Below the pieces are notes generated by a model. The model had not been told where the DNA came from and did no database searches. It saw nothing but the letters and a program-made list of their open reading frames with translations. A stretch of DNA of 64,000 nt, taken from NCBI RefSeq assembly GCF_037038585.1, contig NC_092526.1, forward strand, positions 6,224,001 to 6,288,000. The letters run 5' to 3'. The position numbers were made by a program, and so were the translations under genes. Source of the DNA: Patagioenas fasciata (Eukaryota > Chordata > Aves > Columbiformes > Columbidae). Shown in pieces: positions 22,181-34,249 of this stretch (the stretch's first letter is position 1; the number at the start of each line of letters is the position of its first letter).

Positions 22181-25100
22181 CCCTGTTACCTATCCCCAAG
22201 CTATCCACTGGTTTATGTCAAGGTATCTCTATTGTCCCTGAGATCTATCTGCTTCAGCACAGTTTTTAATACTATGCAGACAATGTACCCAGCAAGCTGG
22301 CATGAAATTTAGGAGTTCAGCAGAACTATGTAGGAATCGTTTTCAATAGGACAACTGAGAGTAATCACATTACCTAATATAATGGCAAACAAGAGATTAG
22401 TGTAGTATTTCCAAAATATTTATCAAATAATGTAGGGAGAGCCTATTTTTCCCTTCAGTTGTGATAACGGCCACATCTGAACACCTGGGATCCTGTAAGT
22501 ATTTTTGACCTGAATTACCTTCAAGCTGTGTTGACTCTGCACACTCTCTATGTGTAAGTCAAGTAAGGGTCTTGCTTCAAATAACATCACATGCAGGAGA
22601 CATCTTAATGCAGTCTTACAACTGGATCATCTTAAATAGTTCTGTATGCTTTGCAATTGCTTTCTTTCAAATACCAAGTGCCAGACTTTTATTTTGCATA
22701 TTTTCCTTCAACACTTTTTTTTTATTTGAAGTGTGCTGTTTATTTGGAAGTGTCAATTTAGCTTTGCCATCCTGCGTATATCATCAAAGCAAGTTGCTTT
22801 AGTTAATCCAGGAAAATATTCTTTATTGGGAATATAAACATTAATAGAGTTATTGGTGTAATAAATTGTTTTCTTTTGTATAGAGTTCAAGTAATTCAGC
22901 GCTTACTCCAGAAAAGACAAAACAACCTATATTGTGAGTCCATTAACAGCAACAACACATCTTTTCTGGCTCCAGAGAAAGAATTAATTATTTACATGTT
23001 TCTCATTAACTTTTTACCTACTGTTAACAGTAGGTTTTTAGAAGAATTCCTTTCTGTCTTTGATCAAAGTTCTCAACAAGCCCATTTACAAGCAGTATAT
23101 TTAGCCATTTTAAATTATTTGCAGTCTTTCACAAAATGACATTTGCAATTTGTAAGCGTTGCTGAAACGCCACAGGTATTCCAGAAACTCCTGACGAGTC
23201 TTTCTGAGCGGCCAACGCTTTTACTCACTGCCCTTGATGTGCCGTTGGATCTTGTGCTAATGTATTAGATACCGTGTATTAATGTATCTTGTCTTCACCT
23301 TACAATATAATAGCAAATCTCATGAAAGGCTTGAAGTTGTCTGTACACTCGCCCATGGAGCTGATGGGCACGTATTTCTCTGGAGTTGTATCTTGGTAGC
23401 ACTACCAGTGGGATTTACAGCAACAGAACATGGATCCATACCACTATTTTAGGACAAAACGCCAAGATTTTTCCAGCTCAACCTGGACTCAGTTTCGGCA
23501 AGACAGTCTCAGAGAAACTTGTGATAAAACAGTCTTCAGATTTCATCTGAAAATCTTATAAAATCGGGAAAATTCTCAATAATTTTAACAAAAATTGGCA
23601 AAAAATTACTCTTTTCGTACCATTTTGGCTCACATAGATCTTAAAACCTAAAAAAAGCCATAACATATCTAAAGATATTTCCTTTTGTTGTTCAACTTAT
23701 TGAACCACTTGGACTCCCATGTCTCTGTGAGCTTGTGAAACTGAATCCCTTACTAATCAATTCACTTTCCAAAAGGTGAAGGGCAGTATAATAGGAATTA
23801 GATTTATCGAGTCATGCTACGAAATGGACCGTGCCTTCCCAAAATGACTGCCGAGTTTTCCTTGCATCACTACTGTGCCACATTCCCCATTTGTTCATCC
23901 CCAGCACCTGTCTCTCTAGGGCCAGGATCCTCATTCAAGGGCAGTAACGTGATTTTTTTGTCCAAAGGATGAAAATATGAGTAATGCAACAGCTCCTGCA
24001 CCACAAACCAGCCCGTTTCTGTTCTGTGACTCGCTCTGAACGTGAAACACCTTTTTGCGATGCAACAAGCCCGAGTGTTGTTCATCTTGTCGAGCGCTGC
24101 TCAGCACCAGCTGCTTCTGAGGAACGTTCAGCAAACTTGATAATGAGCACTGGGGGAATAACAGAAGTTCCTCCTTCAGCTGAACAGTAGTTGGCTTATG
24201 TCTTAAATATTTTATGTCTGTTATACACTCGAAAATGCTGTAAAAGGTCTATGTAAGCTCTTGGTTTTCATATGGGTATTTAGCCTACGTTTAAACACAT
24301 ATAGTAATTTCAGTGTTGTGTAATGGCATTGAATATCACAGATTTAAGATTTATTACCAAAGAAAAGTGCACTGAAACAATTTATTGGAAACAAAACTTG
24401 TGACTTGATGATGGATGACTTCGTTCTCTAGTCTTAGACCAATTATTTACCAAAGCATTTGTTACATTTGACTTTAGGCCAAGCAACTATGTAAGTTGAC
24501 ATATTCTAGAATAATTAAAAACATGTGCAATTCATAATACATTAGAGAGCCTACAAAAGAGCAGAGCACATTTAGATAGAGTTATAAAATCAGCTACCTC
24601 GATAACTTAGCCAGTGGTACTGAGTCAGAATTTTGCCATTGATATTTAGTCAGTTCTGCTAAGTGTATAACAAAATGAATCAGAAGCTCCATGTCCCTTA
24701 ATACTACCTATTGAGTTAACTCTTGAACGAGAAGCCATTAACTGCAGTGATTACAGGTTCACAGCATGGAAGTCAAAAGCAGATTTGGCAGGTGCAAATA
24801 GCTGCTTTTTTTTTCGTTACAGCCGAAGAAGAAAAGTGTCCTGTAATCTAGTCTGCTTCAACTCGGTCCAGAGTTTTATGAAGCTCTTTACAAACTGGTT
24901 CAAAAAGAACAGCTTCCTGAGAACTTACTTAGCTTCCTCTATTCTGCCCAGCCGGGTAGGCAAAGAGCTTGGGCCAAATTTTCCTAACTTTGAATGCTGA
25001 AAAGAGATGTGCAAACCATTATTTAAGGCTAATAAATAATATTAGACTGAGATATGTGCTAACAAGAAAGAGAGGATTGTTTTGTTGTGAATATTGTGCA

Positions 25101-26425
25101 CAGAGCGGGTCTTTCTGATGCGATGAAAAGACGACAAAGTGCTTTGTGCTGCTGGGGCACTGAACTCGATTGGAAAGGGCCTGGGCAGCCCCATCAAACC
25201 GCTCAGCCGGAGGATGAGGAGAAGTATCAGTCAGGATGAAACAACAACAACCACCACCTTTTCTGCACAGCTATTAGAGAAATAGCTGCTTTAATGGGCT
25301 TTCAACCATTAAAAGGTAAAATTAGAGACTGAATTAGAGTATTCAATTAACAGGCAGTCAGCTGTGTAAAACCTACTATGTGACACTGATGCTCTAAAAT
25401 CCAAACAGGTAAATGTGATTAAAGTCCCTAATAAAGCAAAAATGTTTGTCTTGATTTTATATATATAGATACTATAATGCTTGTATGAGATTTGCTGTGA
25501 CAGATTACTAATTTCAAGTACCCGCACTGCAACAGTTTGAGGCAAGATAAAAAATAAAACTAGAAAATCAAATGTTTTCTTTGCTACATTTGTATTGTTT
25601 CTATAAACCTTCAGAAGCAGCAATTGTGGAATTGTTGGGTGGTTAACAGCAAATCTCACGTTGCCAGTAAAACTAAAAGATAAAAAAGCAACTGTAGAAG
25701 GGAACAATGGGAATAAAACAGTTTGTAGGCAAGATATGAATTTTCTGAATATTAGACGCCAAGAGCTGTTATACTCAAGGTGAAGTGTCCCTTAGAAAAA
25801 GTATCTAAGAACAGCTAATCAAAAATGAGGTCATAAAAATGTCCATGCTTGTTGAAATGGATGATAGCAGAGAAGTTGGGTCAAAACAAAAGAAACAAAT
25901 AGCCTGAGAGAGGTCTACGTATGGTGTGAGACAGCAACAGTTATTTAAGAGCAGCCCATTATCCACTGCCCAGAGAGCCAAACAGGTTTATAGAGTTATG
26001 ATTCCAACGCATGTAATATTTAGAATGAATGCCCACCTTAGTAAAAAAAATAAATATTGAAAATGCACAAAATAAAACATATGCTAGAATATTCATTCCC
26101 TCTTAAGTGTTACTGATCTATAACAATAAATATTATTCTATCGATTTTTTATTACTGGGTTTCATAGGTAGGTGAATTAGATGAGATCTCTTTACAAGAG
26201 ATGGATTTATCAGAGAACCATTATTTGTAAGAGCTGAAATAATGTGTTTGGAGTGTTTCTGGTTTTACTCAACACCTGATATTCCTTTTGCACCATTTTC
26301 TTCAGAAAAAAATATCAGTAATGAATTTATTTTTACCCATCTCAAAAGATGAAACCATGGAACTTCCAAATATCTGGTTGAGATTAATGAATGGAGCAAG
26401 CCTTGTGCAAAATAAATTATTGGGC
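22181..26425. other. Unique AT-rich DNA without a supportable gene
   Basis: Chance frames only; the longest, minus 25309-25707 (132 codons), has no known motif. A perfect 20-bp palindrome at 23016-23035 is listed separately. A small piece at about 24967 reading GGGCCAAATTTTCC echoes the ancient repeat seen at 26430 but is too short to call. Confidence 0.5.
23016..23035. repeat. Perfect 20-bp palindrome
   Basis: The ten bases ACCTACTGTT are followed at once by their reverse complement AACAGTAGGT, with T runs on both sides. The centre contains GTTAAC, the core half-site pair of HNF1-type homeodomains. It could be a binding site or simply chance. Confidence 0.85.
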
Positions 26426-26429
26426 TGGC

Positions 26430-26568
26430 TATAAATTGGCCCTTAGCTCCTGTGAGGTCTGAACTATATTGGAAACCTGCGGTTCCCATGGGGTGATGCA
26501 TGTAAATCAGATTAATTCCACTGAGAGTAATGGAGTAAATACACCCGAGAGAACCCAGCCCTGTTATC
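26430..26568. repeat. Ancient amniote interspersed repeat remnant, possible
   Basis: GGCTATAAATTGGCCC on the left, and GTAAATCAGATTAATTCC, ACTGAGAGTAATGGAGTAAA and TACACCCGAGAGAACCC on the right, resemble an old amniote repeat. Its copies read like GTAAATCAGGAGTAACTCC, ATTGAAGTCAATGGAGTTAC and GAGCAGAATTTGGCCC. The likeness is clear in order but diverged. I am not certain of the family name. Confidence 0.4.
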
Positions 26569-29500
26569 ACAGAGGTTTCTGAAAATATGAGGATTTTAAA
26601 AGCTGAGATTTAAAAAAAACACCTTTATTTTTAGAGGTGAACGAGAGTCTCCCAGCCATGGCTGGCAGGTTGCTCTTTATGACCTGCTTTTCAGCAGCTC
26701 CTGTTCCACCTTCCAAAGCAAAACTAACCACCAACACGCGATACTCCCCATATGACTTTCCTAATACAAAAAGTTGATAATGATCGTTTAACACAGAAAA
26801 AAGAAGCTCATGAGATGTACCACCACCCTATGGTTGAAATGGATGTATTCTGTAAAATCCCTAGAGCAGGAAGTTTTAGGAAAAAGAGAAGCGTGGGGAG
26901 GAGCAGGTCCCTGGGGATGAGGGTTGAGCTGTCATGGCTGATTAACAGGTCTGGAAAATATTTGCAATGCCCATATTATGCTTGTTCTGGGGATAAAGAG
27001 AGGATTTAATTCACTAGTACTGTCAATCTGTTACCTTTCAAGGCAGTAAATTCACTAAAAAAAAAAGGCAATTCAGCTTCATGAAGTTGTTGTTGTAATA
27101 TATCATTTATCGTTTACTGTATATAAGTACCAATAGCACAAACATTTAAAATCATCAACAGAACTATAAAGAGATGAAAGAAAAATGTTCCAGAATAAAT
27201 CTGTCTTTTCCAAGGCAACCTACTCTGTGATAAGGTTATAGAGTGAAACATATGTTACTGGGAGCTTGAAATAAAATTCCTATTTGTTCCATTGCGAATG
27301 TTTTAACAAAATCTTTAAAATTCATTTTCTATTTGTGTACGATACCGATGGCAGGAGGAAGAGGGAGAATTTTAAAAGCAGACTGATATGCCTTGGTTTC
27401 CTCTACTGTAATGCAGTGAGGTTTCTCCAGTCGCTTCCTCAGAGACCCTAAAACTATTTACGATGGGGAGATCCTATGGAGGCATCTAACTGTCCCTATT
27501 AAATCTGCTGGGATGCCTGTCTCTTAAAGCTCATCTTTATAGTTAAGCTGAGAACAATGAATATCCCCATTAATACTTAGATTAACCTATCATCTCTAAA
27601 AAATAAATAATATTTTAAATATTTTTCTTTCTTGAATGAATGTAGAAAGGCAATTGAATCGGAGGAGTGATCTACATTGTAATACTCCCCATTTCTCCAC
27701 CACTTATTTTCATTTACCTATTAACTAGCCATATTTCACATTTTTGTACCATTTATATCATATTTTCATTACCGCTATGATTTTTCTGTGCTTGTCTAAA
27801 AGCCTTAAAGAGGCAACATCTGTGTTGAAGAAGTAGAACAACCACCATGTCCTCTGGAGAGGAGCCCCACCAAGGCCCTGTGCAGCAATCGAGCTTTCTT
27901 TGAACACATCTGCTTACAGAGACTTTCTTACAAGATCAAACTGTAATGGCCAAGATGGAAAAGGAGGATGAAAGAAGAGATGACAGATATATGGAGAGTC
28001 AGTTTTAATACCGGTTTTATGCTGGTTTTAACCCAAGCCATATTCCCACCTTTTGTTATTAAACCTGTTGGTTCTGGTCTGATTCTCATTATTACTCCTG
28101 GCTGGAGGATCTGGAGGGGGATTGGCACAGCATTGGTTGCCCTCTATGATTTTGATTTCTATAAAATGAAAAGTTCCAGAAAAAGGCTGAATGAAATGGT
28201 TCAAGGTAGGAGCAACACCTTTCCACTTCCTGCCTTTCCACTGCTAATGCTGATGAAAAACTCCTGTGAAATGCCTTGCTGCTGTCATTTCAAAGGAAAC
28301 TGTTTCCTAAAAGGAAAGTTCCCTCAATGAGAAAATTCAGCCTGCGATTTTTCTGAGTAATGGCCATTTTTGTATTGGTGTTATCCGTCCATAATCATGG
28401 CTACAAGTAGCCATTTTTCTTACTCTTTCTTTTTTACTATCCCATCAAGGTAAGTCAAGATATAGGGAGAACAAGCAAAGAAGTTTTTCAGAAAAAGTCC
28501 AATTTCTTTTCCATACTCTATCCTGTCTTATTGGACTCATCCACCAATGTAAAAGCTTTTTACGAATTTCCAGTCTGTGAGAGTATTGTGATACTTCCAT
28601 ACTTGTTAAATTTGCAGAAGAAGAGTAAAAATGCAGGTTTATTTTTAATCAAGTTTAATCATTTCAGCGAAGTTGCACAATAACTGATGTTCGCAGAGGC
28701 TGAAGCAGTTCCTTGTGGAAGACAAGGTGACGACTGATTCAGGCACCTCACAAAAAATGGAAAGAAATACTTATCTGAAAACAAAAAAATATTTATTCCT
28801 ACCGATTTTTTTGAAGTCTCATGCTTTTCTGAAAACGGATTCTGAAGAGAAATCCCCAGCCAGCTCCAATATACACAGTGTGGACATGGGTGTCCTCTTT
28901 TGATTACTATTTGCTAATTGCTGATCTCTTCACATAGAAAGGTAGTTTTTGGTTTTGAGCTGCTCAGCAATGATGACCATTCTTTTACATATGTCTTTGG
29001 GCACTCTGGAGCAGAGGTGAATTGCAGATGTGATTTATATTGACATCTCTGCAATAGTTTGGTGTTTTCCAGTAAAGTAAGGAAAGAATGAAGAATGCAC
29101 AGCTCGGTTGTGATTGTGCCACAGCACACCAGTTCACAGGGTGCTGGGCTCACCTGTAGCTCACCTGCCCTGGCAGAAGGACCATCTGAGAAGGGCACTG
29201 ATGGTGCACACTGCAAATTTAATGAGAACGTGCTGCATCCTGCTGAAGTTCAGATGGTCAGTGCAACCCACGTGGCCAAACAGTGAAAAGAGCAAAACAG
29301 ACTCATCCACCTGCATAACTATGTCACATCAGGATTATATCCAACCTTGATCCACACCAAGGGGCAGAGAAGTTACACAGAACTGATTTAATTTTGTCTA
29401 ACAGATGCGTTTATGCTGTCTCCGAACCCAAGCGCTTAGGCTCTGTATATCCTTAAAAATCCTACATATAATTAATAAGTTTCTTCAGTTTATCTTTGCT

Positions 29501-30264
29501 TTAGAGTTTGAACTCCTATAGTTTCGCCCACTGGGTAATAAGGAGTGATGCTCTGAAAGCCATCAGGCTTCTCCCATGGGAAGCTGACAGATAAACACAC
29601 CAAATGATCAAATGTACAAATCAACTGCCATACTCCCAGAGTGATACGCTTTTGTATAATGAATCATTACCCTAAAGATCACCACTAGTCCTCACTTAAA
29701 TGAAGAGTTTGGTCCTGCAAATTACATGTACCACTTGTATTATTTTCTTAAGAATCAGAAATACTGTGTTCTACACACTAAAAGAGGACAACACAAGCTC
29801 TAATCACTGTGCAACCACTGTTTTTTTTTCCCCAAACAAGGCACAAGGTGAGATGAAGTTCCAAATGTCATTCACTTGTGCAGTCTTGAAGTAAGAGCGG
29901 TGAGATAAAGAGTCTCACTTGGGCTAATGAGGTGTGTGAATACTGCACCTTGGTTATAATAACTGTGCTTGGCATATCGGTAAAATATATGGACACAGAT
30001 TACTACAACAAATAGGAGCCAACGGCAGAGAGAGAGAGAATCCCAGACCTGAATCCCTTCTCAACCCTCTTAGGAAAATCCTTTGTGAGGACTGGTTCCT
30101 GGAAACTGCTGGAACTCAGTTAAAATCCATCATTCCAACCTTTCCACCTGCTTTAAGGCTGCAGAAAGGATTGCAGGAGTTGACGGACACAGTCAGCCCC
30201 TATAAACAGAGAAGGGATTGTCCTGGGAGCACAGCAAATTTATTCCTTGTCACTGGTCTTGCAG
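26569..30264. other. Unique DNA without a supportable gene
   Basis: Frames at 27968-28330 and 28914-29216 have no recognisable domain. An 18-bp inverted repeat (ATGGCTAC, AA, GTAGCCAT) lies at 28397-28414. A GATATGCCTTGGTTTCCTCT segment near 27385 hints at a sense MIR/L2 tail but is too short to call. Confidence 0.5.
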
Positions 30265-30423
30265 GTATTTTCGATCAGATAAAACAAGCAAACAACAATG
30301 CGCAGAGGGGTGCTTTGGCCAATGTAAATGTGTAAATTCACTCACAAAAACATTTATACTATTCAATGAAGATGTTGTTTTCCTTCTGAAGAGCTATGCC
30401 CTACCAGGAAATTGTGTATACAG
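30265..30423 (+). CDS. Candidate internal exon, Cys-rich peptide
   Basis: A pyrimidine-containing acceptor (CACTGGTCTTGCAG) ends at 30264 and a consensus donor (CAGGTAAGG) begins at 30424. The 159 bases between them are open only in the frame that takes two bases from the previous exon and passes two on, so the exon would be symmetric and skippable. The peptide is basic at first, then has four Cys in a spacing C-x3-C-x3-C-x-C (peptide residues about 12-22), followed by a hydrophobic part and one more Cys near the end. No family is recognised. An open frame of this length arises fairly often by chance, so the splice sites are the main support. Confidence 0.25.
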
Positions 30424-33400
30424 GTAAGGTCATGTTCACTTTGTCACAAATCTCTTCTATGCCTAGAACGCCACCCCAGGGGACAGACTCATAGTGAGGG
30501 TATTCCTCATAGGAAACAGAAGGAAATAAACCTGGACTGTCGTTTTTACATCAGTTTTTACTGAGTGTGTTGGTGCTTAAAAGGACTGCACAACTGTCTG
30601 CTGGCTCAACTGCAAAAGGAAAGTGCTGGCCACACTCCATTTTTGAGAAGTGGAACATGGTATTACCCTCTCTTCATGCTGGGGGATCCAGGCAGAGATT
30701 CCATGTGACCTTCAGAAGACACCTGAGTGATGGGATTCACCCATCAAAACTTCACTATGGCCCAAGGACTTCTGACTTGGGAGCCTGAACATTTCATACT
30801 CGGAACAAAGTGTCAAAAAGTCACGCCTTTGGAGGCCTTCAAGATATTTGCATCTTTATCCCCATGTTATCATTCAGTCCAAACCTGAGTTTTAGTTCTG
30901 GATCTGAAGAAAAAAGCAAAACTACTCTTCCCACAGCCGTCCTCCTACCTCTGCTGCCTCCCCATGGGCTGCCCGGTCCTTCCATCCCGAGTGAGCCCAG
31001 CTCCTCCAGTCCATTCCCAGCATCCCAGCACCAACTTGCTGAGTGGGATATTTCACACAAACACAGTCTCTTTCTCATAAAGTGTAGAGATCTCTACACT
31101 TAACATGCGTATCCATCAAACAATTTCTGGCCAAGTCCGAAATGCTGCTGCCAGCTCCCAGCTGTGATTTTTGGCTTGGTTTAACTCCCCATATCCACCC
31201 CTACCATTAAAAATGAATTTAACGCAAGATGGACTGGTGTCAGGCCTTCAGTGGTGGGCTGAATTTTTTTTGTACAGACCGTGAAGATAATTGTTGCAAG
31301 TCTTCACTACTCACACTTGACAACACCAGCTTTCGGGGGAGCTTCAGTGTCTCCTGTTACTGAGCTTAATGGTGTGGAGACCAGGAGTATTTTGCAATAT
31401 TTTTATGCAGGTTCTCCATGGTTTTAGATTTCCATGACTTTTTAAATTAATGTTTGGGGAGAGAAGATGGTGTTTGCTCTTTTCCTGACATCTAGAAGGT
31501 CTTGTCTTGGTCTGGGAGAATGGAAATGGGAGGTATTGTCTGACCTGGAGCTGGTTGTCCTGCCAAACTGAGGGGAACCACGTCCAACCCAGGGAAACTC
31601 CCTGGCTGAGACAACGGGAAGTTTCATTTCATCTTTACCAGCAGTAACCACCGTCAAAGGCTCCCCTTGATTAAAACCTGCTTAGATAGGCAGCAGGTCA
31701 GAGGATAATCAAATCTACAAAACTATCCCTTTTGTGCTCTTGTAGGAGGTCCTGAATACCATTTTTTGCATTGTGCTTCTTGCCTGGTTACTCTTGCTTT
31801 CTGTGTCCAAAAGACAAACAAAGGCTGGATTGTTTGTGGAAAGCTCTCTGCCTTTTTTTTTTTTTGTAAATTCTTTTGGCTGCCAGTATTTTGGCAAGGA
31901 TAAACCTCAACCCACAACAGATTTCAGCCTTTTTTTGTGTTAAAAGTTAAACATTAGAGCTATGCCTTTTAGGCCTCCATCAGTGTGTAGAAACTGCCAC
32001 AAAGAAATTCAAGCATTAACTGAGAAAGCCACATAAAGGTAGAAATTATGTCCTGTTTAAAATAAACTGGAATTTTATCATTTGTCGTACATTTGTACTC
32101 AAGAAATGGATGGAGATCTCTTAAGGAAAAAAAACAAACCCAACCCAACCAATACTGGGCTTGGAGTCTTCGTAAGCTTGAAGGAATTAAATCTACACAT
32201 CAATAAAACCAATGGACTCACAAAGAGTCCCCAAGGGCTACAAAGCAGGCCTATGAGATAGCCAATCCAATGGCACTGTTAAAAGCAGTGATTTCACAAC
32301 ACTGAAATCCAAAATCAAGAAAAAACGTTTTAGAAGTTTCTTCCTAAATAACCTATATTTCCCTAAAAGAAATCAGTGGTAAAACTCCTGAAGGGATGTA
32401 GCTAAGCCAAGTAACAACATTTGAAACTCCTTGGCTGTACTGCAAAATACCTTTTGGTGATGCTTTTAGTTGAAATGTTCTTCACAGCGATTTGCATGGA
32501 ATGTTTACAGACTTGTGTATTACTCTGTTATCAGATAATTCACAATATCCTCACTTAAACAAGCAGACAGAAAATAATCAAACTTGTCAAATCAAATAAA
32601 AGAAGCACTGGCAGGTATGGAAAACACTGAACAGTGGGTGGTGATACAATATTTTCTAAATAAAATGCCATGAATATCAGAGTATAGCATGCAATTTAAT
32701 AGCAAATTCTTCATATTGCACGTTAAGCTGGCAATACACATTCTCATACAATACACATTGTTCACACTGACTAGAAGTAGCGGTAAAGACCCATGAGGTA
32801 GCAACAGGGCACGTTCCAATGAGAAAAAACTTTAGAAAAATGTAACTCAGCAACATGAGGGATCGAATTATTTTACTGCCATTTGCTTGTTTTCTACTTC
32901 TGTTATTATCACTGGTGAGCTGACCCTCTGAAACACACATCTCATTCTTTAGGATGGGTTGGCAGAGCTAATGCTGCCACACTTTACTTCAGCAGCAAAG
33001 GACTATTCTCTAACATACCAAAGAATGACATATCGACCCAAGACACAAACCTTCAGGACTGCTGTTTGCGCCGCACAGACACCTCCGTAACAGCTTTGCC
33101 TAAGCGCAACCCCTAGCCATCTGAAGCAAAAAACTATTTGCAAGCTTATATTTAGTCATTTTTTAAACCCTCTCACACAAACGCAGCATCAGATGTGGCT
33201 GCAACAATCTAAAGTTTCTGTCGTCTGCTTTAAAATCCTCCCGAGCAAGCGTGTTTGGTTTACAACCCGAATTTCTCCAGGATCACCTCCCACTCCTGTT
33301 CTCGCCCCGGGTGTGTGGGGTGTGTAAATCCCAGCAGCTGCAGGGACACATGGCTGCTGTGGGTGGGTGCCAGTGGGGTTTGTGGACCGCTGGAGGGCTT

Positions 33401-33446
33401 CCCTCTTGGAAATCCTGGGATTAATGACACATTACACCCTCTCCAA
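30424..33446. other. Unique DNA without a supportable gene
   Basis: Chance frames on both strands. A perfect 22-bp palindrome at 31080-31101 is listed separately. A T run lies near 31853. GC content rises modestly at 33240-33440, just before the GAAA/GACA array. Confidence 0.5.
31080..31101. repeat. Perfect 22-bp palindrome
   Basis: AAGTGTAGAGA is followed directly by its exact reverse complement TCTCTACACTT. There is no spacer, so extruded hairpins would have no loop bases beyond the centre. No flanking repeat extends it. Confidence 0.9.
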
Positions 33447-34001
33447 GAAAGAAAGACAGAAAGAAAGAAAGACAGAAAGAAAGAAAGACAGAAAGAAAGA
33501 AAGACAGAAAGAAAGAAAGACAGAAAGAAAGAAAGACAGAAAGAAAGAAAGACAGAAAGAAAGAAAGACAGAAAGAAAGAAAGACAGAAAGAAAGAAAGA
33601 CAGAAAGAAAGAAAGACAGAAAGAAAGAAAGACAGAAAGAAAGAAAGACAGAAAGAAAGAAAGACAGAAAGAAAGAAAGACAGAAAGAAAGAAAGACAGA
33701 AAGAAAGAAAGACAGAAAGAAAGAAAGACAGAAAGAAAGAAAGACAGAAAGACAGAAAGACAGAAAGACAGAAAGACAGAAAGACAGAAAGACAGAAAGA
33801 CAGAAAGACAGAAAGACAGAAAGACAGAAAGACAGAAAGACAGAAAGACAGAAAGACAGAAAGACAGAAAGACAGAAAGACAGAAAGACAGAAAGACAGA
33901 AAGACAGAAAGACAGAAAGACAGAAAGAAAGAAAGACAGAAAGACAGAAAGACAGAAAGACAGAAAGACAGAAAGACAGAAAGACAGAAAGACAGAAAGA
34001 C

Positions 34002-34034
<33 letters not shown>
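33447..34034. repeat. 588-bp uninterrupted GAAA/GACA tetranucleotide array with two periodic regimes
   Basis: All 147 tetramers in register are either GAAA or GACA, with no indel or other substitution. From 33455 to 33743, GACA recurs every 16 bp (19 copies, giving GACA-GAAA-GAAA-GAAA units). From 33743 to 33999 it recurs every 8 bp (GACA-GAAA units) except for one 16-bp gap between 33919 and 33935. The last eight tetramers are pure GAAA. There are 50 GACA in total. Neither 16 nor 8 is a multiple of three, so all frames stay open on both strands. The long Lys/Glu/Arg/Asp and Leu/Ser/Phe/Cys frames here are therefore artefacts. Confidence 0.98.
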
Positions 34035-34036
<2 letters not shown>

Positions 34037-34152
34037 GGAAAAAAAAAGAGAAACAGGCAGGCAGGCTGATGGCTTTTCATGCAAAGTTTAGTACTTCGAA
34101 AGTTAGCTTCTAAGCAACTGCAGATGCGTGGATAAAACCTCTCTTGGACAAT

Positions 34153-34249
34153 ATGCAGCAGCCCTTTCCTTTCCATCAGCATCTCCAACTTGTTGCCTAC
34201 TTCTGCTGGATTCCCCTGCTGGCCATTAGCACTGAGTCAGCTCCGTTAG
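34153..34249 (+). CDS. Candidate first coding exon with a signal-peptide-like leader
   Basis: An ATG with A at -3 opens 32 codons and one extra base, ending at a good donor (TTAGGTAAGG, GT at 34250-34251). The frame is closed upstream by TAA at 34111, and a four-codon upstream frame starts at 34124. Residues 1-12 are polar with Gln, His and Pro. Residues 13-25 form a hydrophobic core (LVAYFCWIPLLAI). Residues 26-30 are small and polar (STESA), giving plausible signal-peptidase sites. This is the shape of a secreted or membrane protein's exon 1. The exon leaves phase 1. No protein family is recognised and no downstream partner exon was found. It sits 119 bp after the GAAA/GACA array. At this length chance cannot be excluded. 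Confidence 0.3.

Noticed and set aside
33447..34034. Array with regular spacing, superficially CRISPR-like
   Set aside because: There are no unique spacers or conserved long repeats, only two tetramers. It is a eukaryotic microsatellite.
33255..34188. Long frames on both strands (up to 278 codons) across the GAAA/GACA array
   Set aside because: They are produced by a tetranucleotide repeat whose units avoid stops in every frame; the peptide is a mechanical repeat and not a protein.
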